NCBI RefSeq assembly: GCF_018263855.1
Contig: NZ_CP073318.1
Coordinates: 7,564,001 to 7,628,000, forward strand
Source of the DNA: Kutzneria sp. CA-103260
GTDB lineage: Bacteria; Actinomycetota; Actinomycetes; Mycobacteriales; Pseudonocardiaceae
DNA length: 64,000 bases
Direction of reading: 5' to 3'
The notes beneath the pieces are model-generated. The model made no database searches and was not told where the DNA came from. It was given only the letters and a program-made list of their open reading frames with translations. A program made the position numbers and the translations under genes. Position 1 is the stretch's first letter. Each line of letters starts with the position of its first letter. Below, piece by piece: positions 17,430 through 24,009 of this stretch.

Positions 17430-19025
17430 TCACATAGTGAATTCGTCCGGATCGGCCGCGGCCCAGTCCCGGGCCCAGCGCGGCGGCGGCTCGGCCAGCA
17501 ACTGGCCCGGTTCCAGCCATTCGTACAGCTCGGCGTAGCTGCGGACGGAGACCGGGGTGGTGCGGCGGCAGAGCATGTGCGGGCGCAGGTCCTCGGGGCC
17601 GCGCAGGCCCATCGAGGACATGATCTGCACGGCGCTGCGCACCGTGGACTGCTGGAACCGTTGCACCCGCAAGGACTTGTCCTCGACGTCCAGCGCCCGG
17701 GCCCGCCGCGGGTCCTGGGTGGCGACGCCGACCGGGCAGGTGTTGGTGTGGCAGCTCTGGGCCTGGATGCAGCCGACCGCGAACATCATCGCCCGGGCCG
17801 CGTTGGTGTAGTCGGCCCCCTGCAGCAGGCGTTTGACGATGTCGCTGCCGGTCGCGACCTTGCCGCTGGCGCCGATCCTGATCCGGTCCCGCAGCCCGGT
17901 CCCGACCAGCGCGTTGTGCACGGTGATCAGGCCCTCGGTCAGCGGCGTGCCGAGGTTGTCGGCGTACTCCAGCGGGGCCGCGCCGGTGCCACCCTCGGCG
18001 CCGTCCACGATGATGAAGTCCGGCCCCGTGCCCTCCGCCAGCATCGCCTTGCACACAGCCAGGAACTGGCGGCGGGATCCCAGGCAGAGCTTGAAGCCCG
18101 CTGGCTTGCCGCCGGCCAGCTCCCGCATGCGGGCGATGAAGCGGACCAGTTCGCGGGGCGTGTCGAAGACCCGGTGATACGGCGGCGAGATCACCGTCTG
18201 GCCGATCGGAACGTCCCGAACCGAGGCGATCTCGGCGTTGACCTTGCTGCCCGGCAGCACACCGCCGACGCCCGGCTTGGCCCCCTGCGACAGCTTCAGC
18301 GACACGCAGCGCACGCTGTCGTGGGCCGCTTTGTCCGCGAACTCCCGTTCGTCGAAGTCGCCGTTCTTGGTGCGGCAGCCGAAGTAGCCGGTGCCGATCT
18401 CCCACACCACGTCCCCGCCGTGCCGCAGGTGGTACTCGGACAGGCCGCCTTCCCCGGTGTCGTGGGCGAATCCGCCGAGCTTGGCCCCCTTGTTCAGGGC
18501 CAGCACGGCGTTCGCCGACAGGGAGCCGAAACTCATCGCCGACACGTTCAGCAGCGACATCTCGTACGGCTTGGTGCAGTCCGGCCCGCCGATCGTCACC
18601 CGCGGCGGCTGATCCGGGACCGGCCGCGGGTGGATCGAGGCGGTGAGGAACTCGTAGCCGTTCGCGTAGACATCCCGTTCCGTGCCGAACGGCTCCTCCG
18701 CGTCGGTGCCCTTGGCCCGCTGGTAGACGATGCTGCGCACGTCGCGGTCGTACGGGCGGCCGTCGAAGTTCCGTTCGATGAAGTACTGCTGCAACTCCGG
18801 CCGCAGAGCCTCCAGCAGGAAGCGCATGTGCCCGAGCACCGGGTAGTTGCGCAGCACCGAATGCCGCCGCTGGACCAGGTCGTGGACGCCCAGGGCGGCC
18901 ACCGCCAGCAGCGGGACCGTCAGGAACAGCCACCACGGCGAGACCGCGACGTCCAACGTGACCGAGGCCAGCGCCACCAGGCCCAGCACCGCCACCACAG
19001 TGATCCGCACGGGGAAAGTCAACAC
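17430..19025 (-). CDS. FMN-binding glutamate synthase family protein (GltB-like, membrane-anchored)
   Basis: A 531-residue protein with two N-terminal TM helices (residues about 5-45) followed by a glutamate-synthase FMN barrel. Family marks include LLNVSAMSFGSLSANAVLAL, AHDTGEGGLSEYH, GAKPGVGGVLPG, VDGAEGGTGAAP and the 3Fe-4S cysteine pattern in VGCIQAQSCHTNTCPVGVAT. It lacks the glutaminase domain and the central domain of true GltB. These stand-alone proteins are widespread and of unproven reaction. GTG start at 19025; its ribosome site is weak. It is divergent from a TetR gene that in turn precedes a glutamate-dehydrogenase-type enzyme, which hints at joint control of amino-acid nitrogen steps. 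Confidence 0.9.
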   Translation of the reverse strand: MLTFPVRITVVAVLGLVALASVTLDVAVSPWWLFLTVPLLAVAALGVHDLVQRRHSVLRNYPVLGHMRFLLEALRPELQQYFIERNFDGRPYDRDVRSIVYQRAKGTDAEEPFGTERDVYANGYEFLTASIHPRPVPDQPPRVTIGGPDCTKPYEMSLLNVSAMSFGSLSANAVLALNKGAKLGGFAHDTGEGGLSEYHLRHGGDVVWEIGTGYFGCRTKNGDFDEREFADKAAHDSVRCVSLKLSQGAKPGVGGVLPGSKVNAEIASVRDVPIGQTVISPPYHRVFDTPRELVRFIARMRELAGGKPAGFKLCLGSRRQFLAVCKAMLAEGTGPDFIIVDGAEGGTGAAPLEYADNLGTPLTEGLITVHNALVGTGLRDRIRIGASGKVATGSDIVKRLLQGADYTNAARAMMFAVGCIQAQSCHTNTCPVGVATQDPRRARALDVEDKSLRVQRFQQSTVRSAVQIMSSMGLRGPEDLRPHMLCRRTTPVSVRSYAELYEWLEPGQLLAEPPPRWARDWAAADPDEFTM

Positions 19026-19068
19026 CGGTCACCGCGGGATCGCATCCCCTGGTGGAATAGTGCGGGCC

Positions 19069-19677
19069 ATGCCGAGGAAGACCGCGACGGCGCGGCGGGC
19101 CGAGGTGCTCGACGAGACGCTCACCCAGATCCGCGCGCTGGGCATGGCCGCCGTGCGGGTGGCCGATGTGGCCGAGGCCAGCGGCGTCAGCCCCGCCTTG
19201 ATCATCTACCACTTCGGCACCAAGGAGCGGCTGCTGTCCGAGGCCCTGGTGCACGCCTGCGCGCAGGATCTGTCTACTTTGGACTCCATCGTCACCGGCC
19301 CCGGCTCGCCCGCCGCCCGCCTGCTGGCCGCCCTGGACTGGTACTCGCCCACCGGTCCCGCCCGGGGCTGGACCATCTGGATCGACGCGTGGTCCGTGGC
19401 CATCCGCGACCGGGCCCTGGCCAAGGTGCTGGCCGACCTCCAGCGCCGGTGGACCGACGCCATCGCCGCCGTGATCGACGACGGCGTGGCCGCCGGCGTG
19501 TTCCACACCGCCGACTCCGCGGCCGCCGCCGCCCGCCTCACGTCCTTCTTGGACGGTCTCGCCGTCCGGTCCGTGGTGCACAAGGCCCGACTACCCCGGC
19601 GCGAGCTCCGTTCGTGGCTGATCAACCAGTTGACCTGCGAGCTCTCCGTCGACGCCACAGTGTTGCCCAACGCTTAG
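19069..19677 (+). CDS. TetR family transcriptional regulator (BetI-like)
   Basis: A 202-residue TetR protein with helix-turn-helix ALGMAAVRVADVAEASGVSP and ALIIYHFGTKERLL. The C-terminal domain (WTIWIDAWSVAIRDRAL, then RLTSFLDGLAVRSVVHK) is of the BetI-like TetR_C_6 type. The ATG at 19069 follows a short GC-rich leader. A perfect inverted repeat lies between this gene and the dehydrogenase 3' of it, overlapping that gene's promoter, and is the likely binding site. Confidence 0.9.
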   Translation: MPRKTATARRAEVLDETLTQIRALGMAAVRVADVAEASGVSPALIIYHFGTKERLLSEALVHACAQDLSTLDSIVTGPGSPAARLLAALDWYSPTGPARGWTIWIDAWSVAIRDRALAKVLADLQRRWTDAIAAVIDDGVAAGVFHTADSAAAAARLTSFLDGLAVRSVVHKARLPRRELRSWLINQLTCELSVDATVLPNA

Positions 19678-19688
19678 CAAACCTTTTC

Positions 19689-19741
19689 TTGACACTTCGT
19701 CCAGAGCCCTCCCATACTGAATCGCAGTTCAGTACGGGAGG
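19689..19741 (+). promoter_or_regulatory. Promoter, operator and ribosome site of the dehydrogenase gene
   Basis: TTGACA at 19689-19694 and CATACT at 19713-19718 (18-bp spacing) make a good sigma-70-type promoter. Over and just past the -10 lies TACTGAA-TCGCAG-TTCAGTA (19715-19734), a perfect 7-bp inverted repeat with a 6-bp centre, placed to block initiation. GGGAGG at 19736-19741 is the ribosome site. The adjacent TetR protein is the obvious candidate binder. Confidence 0.72.
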
Positions 19742-19746
19742 TGTCC

Positions 19747-20910
19747 TTGGCCGCGCTGCTTGAGGTGACGTGGACCGATCCGGTCACCGACCGCAAGGGC
19801 TATCTGGTCATCGACCGCCTGGTTCGCGGCGTCTGCTCCGGCGGGCTGCGGATGCGGGCCGGCTGCACCCTCGACGAGGTGCGGGGTCTCGCCGCCGGCA
19901 TGACCCGCAAGGAAGCCCTCTACTACCAGCCCTCCAACCGCTACGTTCCCCTCGGCGGCGCCAAGGGCGGTATCGACTGCGACCCGCACGATCCCCGTAT
20001 GCGGGGCATCCTCACCCGCTACCTCCAGGGCGTCCAGGCGCTGCTCGAACGCCACTGGACCACCGGCGAAGACCTTGGCCTGCAACAGAAACTCATCGAC
20101 GAGGTCATCACCGAGATCGGACTGGAGAGCTCCATCCAGGCCGTCTACCCCCTGCTGCCCGACAAGGCCGCCGCCACCGGCCGGCTCCGCCGGGCCTTCG
20201 CGCTGGACGTCGATGGCATCAGCCTCGGCGACCTCTCCGGCGGTATCGGCGTCGCCGAAGCGGTTCTGACCTCCCTCACCGAGCTCGGCCGCCCCATCGA
20301 GGGCACCCGCGCCGTCATCCAGGGCTTCGGCTCCATGGGCGGCTCCACCGCCCGCTACCTCGCCCAGGCCGGTCTCCGCATCGTCGCCGTCGCCGACGCC
20401 CTCGGTGTCATCGCCAACCCCGCCGGCCTCGACGTCGAGCTCCTTCTCCGCTCCCGCAACGCCTTCGGCGAGATCCCCCGCTCCGGCCTACGCCCCGCCG
20501 ACCAGCAGCTTTCCCTGGACTCCTGGCTCTCCGTCGACACCGACGTCCTCGTCCCCGCCGCCGTCTCCTACTGCATCACCCCCGCCAACCAGCACGAGGT
20601 CACCGCCTCCCTCATCGTGGAGGCCGCCAACCTCCCCGTGCTGCCCGCCGCCGAGTCCCTGCTCACCGCCCGCGGCGTCCACGTGGTCCCCGACTTCGTC
20701 GCCAACTCCGCCACCAACGCCTGGTGGTGGTGGACCCTCTTCGGCGACATCGACGCCTCCGTCTCCCAGGCCACCATGCAGATCCGCGGTGAGATGCGCC
20801 GCATCCTCGCCACCGTCTTCTCCCTGGCCCGCGCCAACGACATCCCGCTCCGCCAGGCCGCCCTGGCCTTCACCACCGAGCAGCTGACCACCATCTCCAC
20901 GCTGCCGTGA
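19747..20910 (+). CDS. Glu/Leu/Phe/Val dehydrogenase family protein
   Basis: An amino-acid dehydrogenase of the Glu/Leu/Phe/Val family, 387 residues from the TTG at 19747. That start is chosen because GGGAGG ends 5 bases upstream, whereas the GTG at 19741 overlaps the ribosome site. The catalytic domain has VPLGGAKGGIDCDP with the conserved Lys, and GEDLGL; the NAD domain has VIQGFGSMGGSTARYLAQAG; the C-terminal part has VVPDFVANSATNAWWWW. It should interconvert an amino acid and its 2-oxo acid. Substrate preference is not determined. Expression is probably set by the operator upstream. Confidence 0.87.
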   Translation: MAALLEVTWTDPVTDRKGYLVIDRLVRGVCSGGLRMRAGCTLDEVRGLAAGMTRKEALYYQPSNRYVPLGGAKGGIDCDPHDPRMRGILTRYLQGVQALLERHWTTGEDLGLQQKLIDEVITEIGLESSIQAVYPLLPDKAAATGRLRRAFALDVDGISLGDLSGGIGVAEAVLTSLTELGRPIEGTRAVIQGFGSMGGSTARYLAQAGLRIVAVADALGVIANPAGLDVELLLRSRNAFGEIPRSGLRPADQQLSLDSWLSVDTDVLVPAAVSYCITPANQHEVTASLIVEAANLPVLPAAESLLTARGVHVVPDFVANSATNAWWWWTLFGDIDASVSQATMQIRGEMRRILATVFSLARANDIPLRQAALAFTTEQLTTISTLP

Positions 20911-21005
20911 GTCCAGGCCGTCGACACTCGACCGACCCGGACGACTAGAGCGAGCACCTCCCCTCACAACCCCACCCATCGTGCCCGACCCTCTTGCCGC
21001 TCTTG

Positions 21006-21026
21006 TTTTAGTCATCTAGACTAAAA
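21006..21026. promoter_or_regulatory. A/T-rich palindrome, putative NrtR operator of the vWA/PurA-like/NrtR operon
   Basis: TTTTAGTC-ATCTA-GACTAAAA is a perfect 8-bp inverted repeat with a 5-bp centre, 53 bp before the vWA start codon, in a small A/T-rich island. NrtR regulators bind 21-bp palindromes with TAGT/ACTA-type half-sites, and an NrtR-like protein is encoded as the third gene of this operon, so autoregulation by that protein is inferred. A -10 element could overlap it, but none is certain. Confidence 0.62.
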
Positions 21027-21078
21027 TTGGGTCGGCGAGACGGGGGGTGCTGATCCGACGACCGGAGGGGAGCAAGCG

Positions 21079-21990
21079 ATGGGGTACGGCCACTGGGACG
21101 ACAACGCCTTCCAGGCGGCGCGGACGTTCCGCGCCAGTCGGGGGATCGACGACTTCGGCTACACCGCGGACCTGCGTGACCAGGACTGTTCGACGTGGCG
21201 GGCGCACCCGGCGCTGGACCCCCGGGACGCGTTCCGGGAGAGCCGGGACAGCGCGGACCACGCCAGCTCACTGCCGATCGCGGTGCTGTTCGACGTCACC
21301 GGGTCGATGGGGGCGGTGCCGCGGATCATGCAGAGCAAGCTCGGCCGGCTGCACGGTCTGTTGCGCAGCAAGGGATACGCCGACGACCCGCAGATCCTGT
21401 TCGGCGGCATCGGCGACGCCGACAGCGACCGGGTGCCGCTGCAGGTCGGCCAGTTCGAGTCGGACAACCGCATGGACGAGCAGCTGCGCCAGATTCTGCT
21501 GGAGGGAGGCGGCGGCGGGCAGAAGTCGGAGAGCTACGAGCTGGCCGCCTACTTCATGGTCCGCCACGTGGCGACCGACGCCTGGGACAAGCGCGGCAAG
21601 AAGGGCTACCTGTTCCTGATCGGCGACGAGCTCAACAAGCCGCGACTGGCCGGGCGGCACATCCGCGGGGTCATCGGCGACAACGTGCGCGAGGACATCT
21701 CCGTCGCCTCGGTGTACCGCGAGCTGGCCGCGCGGTGGAACGTCTTCTACGTGCTGCCCAAGCAGTCGAGCTACTACAACGACCCGGAGATCGCCGCGCA
21801 CTGGGCGTCGCTGCTCGGCGAGCGGTTCCTGCGCCTGGAGGATCCGGGCGCGGTGTGCGAGCTGATCGCCCTGGTGGTCGGCGTCGGCGAGGGCCGCATC
21901 GACGTCGGCGACGGGCTGGCCGACCTGCGCGACGTCGGCTCGCACGCCGAGGCCGCCGCGGTCCGCCGCGCCTTGGCGACGCGGGTCTGA
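21079..21990 (+). CDS. vWA-domain protein of the PurA-like/NrtR operon
   Basis: A 303-residue soluble protein. It contains a von Willebrand factor A core: SLPIAVLFDVTGSMGAVP carries a D-x-T-x-S metal-site (MIDAS) motif at about residue 75. The strand GYLFLIGDELNKP (about 178) matches the second half of a vWA fold, and WNVFYVLPKQSSYYN the fifth strand. The first 60 residues are specific, with WDDNAFQAARTFRASRGIDDFGY. No signal peptide or TM segment. vWA proteins usually act as metal-dependent scaffolds for partners, not as enzymes. GGAGGGGAGCAAGCG precedes the ATG. First of three tightly packed genes. Confidence 0.8.
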   Translation: MGYGHWDDNAFQAARTFRASRGIDDFGYTADLRDQDCSTWRAHPALDPRDAFRESRDSADHASSLPIAVLFDVTGSMGAVPRIMQSKLGRLHGLLRSKGYADDPQILFGGIGDADSDRVPLQVGQFESDNRMDEQLRQILLEGGGGGQKSESYELAAYFMVRHVATDAWDKRGKKGYLFLIGDELNKPRLAGRHIRGVIGDNVREDISVASVYRELAARWNVFYVLPKQSSYYNDPEIAAHWASLLGERFLRLEDPGAVCELIALVVGVGEGRIDVGDGLADLRDVGSHAEAAAVRRALATRV

Positions 21991-21992
21991 GC

Positions 21993-23237
21993 ATGCTTCT
22001 CGGGGATCAGCACGTGGTCGTCGTCGACCTCGGGTTCGGCGACGCCGGCAAGGGCGCGACCGTGGACTGGTTGTGCGCCAACGGGTCCGTGAGCGCGGTG
22101 GTGCGGTTCAACGGCGGCGCGCAGGCCGCGCACAACGTCGTCGCCGACGGCCGGCACCACCGCTTCGCCCAGTTCGGCTCCGGCACTTTCGCCGGCGTGC
22201 CAACACTCTTGTCGCGGCACATGCTGGTTGAGCCGATCGCGCTGGCCGCGGAATCGGTCGCGCTGGCCAGGCTCGGCGTCGCCGATCCCTTGGCGCTGCT
22301 GCGCATTGACGGCGACGCGTTGCTCACCACCCCCATCCACGTGGCGGCGAACCGGGCGCGGGAGGACGCCCGGGGCGCTGCCCGCCATGGCTCGTGCGGC
22401 CTGGGCATCGGCGAGACCGCCGACTACGCCCTCAACCACCGTGCACCAACGGTCGCCGACTGCCGCGACCCTCGTCAGCTCACCCGACTGCTGGACGATC
22501 TGGCCAAGCACTACGCCCCGCTGATCGGCGACCGCATCGGATCAATCGCCGAACTGGTCACCCTCTACCGGGAGTTCGCCGCCGCCGTCCGCATCGTCGG
22601 CCCCGACACACTCGCCCGCTTCGCCGCCCACGGCCGACTGGTCTTCGAAGGCGCACAAGGCGTTCTGCTCGACGAGTGGCGTGGCCTGCATCCCCACACC
22701 ACTTGGTCCACTGTGGAGCCTCGCTATGCCCGCGGGATGGTCGAGAGCCTTGGCGCGCATCCGTATGTGCTCGGCGTGACCCGCACCTACCTGACCCGCC
22801 ACGGCGCCGGCCCTTTCCCCACCGAGGATCCGACCCTGGCCTTGCCCGAGCCCCACAACTCCACCGGCGAGTACCAGGGCGCCTTCCGGGTCGGCCATTT
22901 CGACCCCATCTTGTTGCGGTACGCCATCGAGGCCTGCGGTGGCGTCGACGGGCTCTCCGTCACCCACCTCGACCAGCGGTCCGGGGTGCGTTCCGCCGCC
23001 GCCTACCTCACCGACAACGGCGTCGTCGACGCCCTGCGCTGCGGCCCGTGGCAGGACCTCGCGTACCAGGAACACCTCACCCGCATCCTCAGCTCGGCCC
23101 GCCCGGTCCTGGAGGACCTACCCGCCGACCCCGTCCACGCCATCGGCTCCTTGCTCCACACGCCCGTCGCCCTGACCGCCCATGGCCCTTCCCGCGCCGA
23201 CCGCGTTCCCGCCGCCGTCGCGGGTGCGGCAGGATAG
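21993..23237 (+). CDS. Divergent adenylosuccinate synthetase (PurA) paralogue
   Basis: A 414-residue protein of the PurA fold. The P-loop FGDAGKGATVDWL keeps the catalytic Asp (residue 17, equivalent to E. coli Asp13) and Lys20. RFNGGAQAAHNVV keeps the catalytic His (residue 47, equivalent to His41). CGLGIGETADY corresponds to the IMP loop, TRHGAGPFPTE is conserved, and LSVTHLD stands for the guanine-binding T-K-L-D. The canonical aspartate-binding TTGRRRR-type loop is replaced by GEYQGAFRVGHFD (residues about 292-304), so the amino-acid substrate, or the reaction, has probably changed. ATG 21993 lies 2 bases past the vWA stop. It is unlikely to be the housekeeping purA. Confidence 0.85.
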   Translation: MLLGDQHVVVVDLGFGDAGKGATVDWLCANGSVSAVVRFNGGAQAAHNVVADGRHHRFAQFGSGTFAGVPTLLSRHMLVEPIALAAESVALARLGVADPLALLRIDGDALLTTPIHVAANRAREDARGAARHGSCGLGIGETADYALNHRAPTVADCRDPRQLTRLLDDLAKHYAPLIGDRIGSIAELVTLYREFAAAVRIVGPDTLARFAAHGRLVFEGAQGVLLDEWRGLHPHTTWSTVEPRYARGMVESLGAHPYVLGVTRTYLTRHGAGPFPTEDPTLALPEPHNSTGEYQGAFRVGHFDPILLRYAIEACGGVDGLSVTHLDQRSGVRSAAAYLTDNGVVDALRCGPWQDLAYQEHLTRILSSARPVLEDLPADPVHAIGSLLHTPVALTAHGPSRADRVPAAVAGAAG

Positions 23238-23243
23238 TTCTTC

Positions 23244-23888
23244 GTGCCGCCCGAGACTGACTCTTCCGTCCCGCCCCAGTCGGCCGTTTCGCTCGACGTG
23301 CTGGCCCTTCGCTTCTGGCCTGATGACGAGACCGTCCACCTCGGCATCACGCACCGGAAGGCCCAGCCCTTCCTCGGCCGGCTCGCCCTCCCCGGTGTCC
23401 TCCTGACCCGCGGCGCCCGCCTCGCCGACGACGCCCATCGCGCCGTCACCACCAAACTCGGCGTTCCCGCCTCGGCCATCCGCGCCGTCGGTCAGCTCAT
23501 CACTTTCGACGAGCCCAACCGCGACCCTCGCGGTCCCACTCTCTCCATCGCCATGTGGGCCGTCTGCGCCCCGGTCGAGTCCACTGCCGACTGGGCTCCC
23601 CTGTCCGCCGTCCCTGCCTTGGCCTTCGACCATGACCGCATCGTCGCCGACTGCCGTCCGCTGCTCGCCGCCAAGCTCTGGTCCGACCTCACCTTCACCC
23701 GCGCCCTGCTCGGCGACTCCTTCTCCGCCACCCGCGCTGTCGCCGCCACCGCCGCCCTGCGCCGCGATCCCCCCAACCCCGCCAACCTCAACCGCCTCAT
23801 GGCCAGCATCCCCACGCTCTCCCGCACCGACCAACGCGTCCGCCACCACTCCACCGGCCGCCCCGCCGCAATCTGGACCTGGACGTAA
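23244..23888 (+). CDS. NrtR-like Nudix-winged-helix regulator
   Basis: A 214-residue protein with a Nudix-type N-terminal domain and a C-terminal winged helix. The Nudix box is degenerate: the region RLALPGVLLTRGARLADDAH, then RAVTTKLGV lacks the acidic E-x7-R-E-x2-E-E residues needed for hydrolysis. The C-terminal part ends NPANLNRLMASIPTLSRTDQ, followed by a GRPAAIWTW terminus, which resembles the R-N-F-R...GRPA-x-Y/W pattern of NrtR regulators. NrtR proteins sense ADP-ribose and control NAD-related genes; that ligand is inferred here, not shown. GTG start 6 bp after the PurA-like stop, AGGA upstream. Last gene of the operon. Confidence 0.72.
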   Translation: MPPETDSSVPPQSAVSLDVLALRFWPDDETVHLGITHRKAQPFLGRLALPGVLLTRGARLADDAHRAVTTKLGVPASAIRAVGQLITFDEPNRDPRGPTLSIAMWAVCAPVESTADWAPLSAVPALAFDHDRIVADCRPLLAAKLWSDLTFTRALLGDSFSATRAVAATAALRRDPPNPANLNRLMASIPTLSRTDQRVRHHSTGRPAAIWTWT

Positions 23889-23907
23889 TAGCAGCGGACA
23901 AGGCGAA

Positions 23908-23939
23908 ACGCGGCTCCGCGAAGCTTCGCGGAGCCGCGT
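23908..23939. terminator. Perfect 32-bp palindrome, terminator of the NrtR operon
   Basis: Arms ACGCGGCTCCGCGAAG and CTTCGCGGAGCCGCGT abut without spacer (16 bp each), 20 bp past the NrtR-like stop. In RNA it forms a very stable hairpin; as DNA it is fully symmetrical, so it can act on both strands between these converging genes. Confidence 0.75.
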
Positions 23940-23954
23940 CGTCCACCGGAAGAC

Positions 23955-24002
23955 GTGGTCTGCCCGCCCGCACGACTGGCGGATCTCGGGCGGGCAGACC
24001 AC
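23955..24002 (-). terminator. Long-stem hairpin after the LAYTG surface-protein gene
   Basis: GTGGTCTGCCCGCCCG (23955-23970) and CGGGCGGGCAGACCAC (23987-24002) give a perfect 16-bp stem with a 16-base loop, 7 bp beyond the stop of the minus-strand surface-protein gene. Confidence 0.75.
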
Positions 24003-24009
24003 CTGTTTG

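Noticed and set aside
21993..23237. PurA-like gene as phage-type PurZ (2-aminoadenine genome synthesis)
   Set aside because: The catalytic Asp of the P-loop, which PurZ lacks, is present, and no phage genes or dATPase/MazG companions are nearby.
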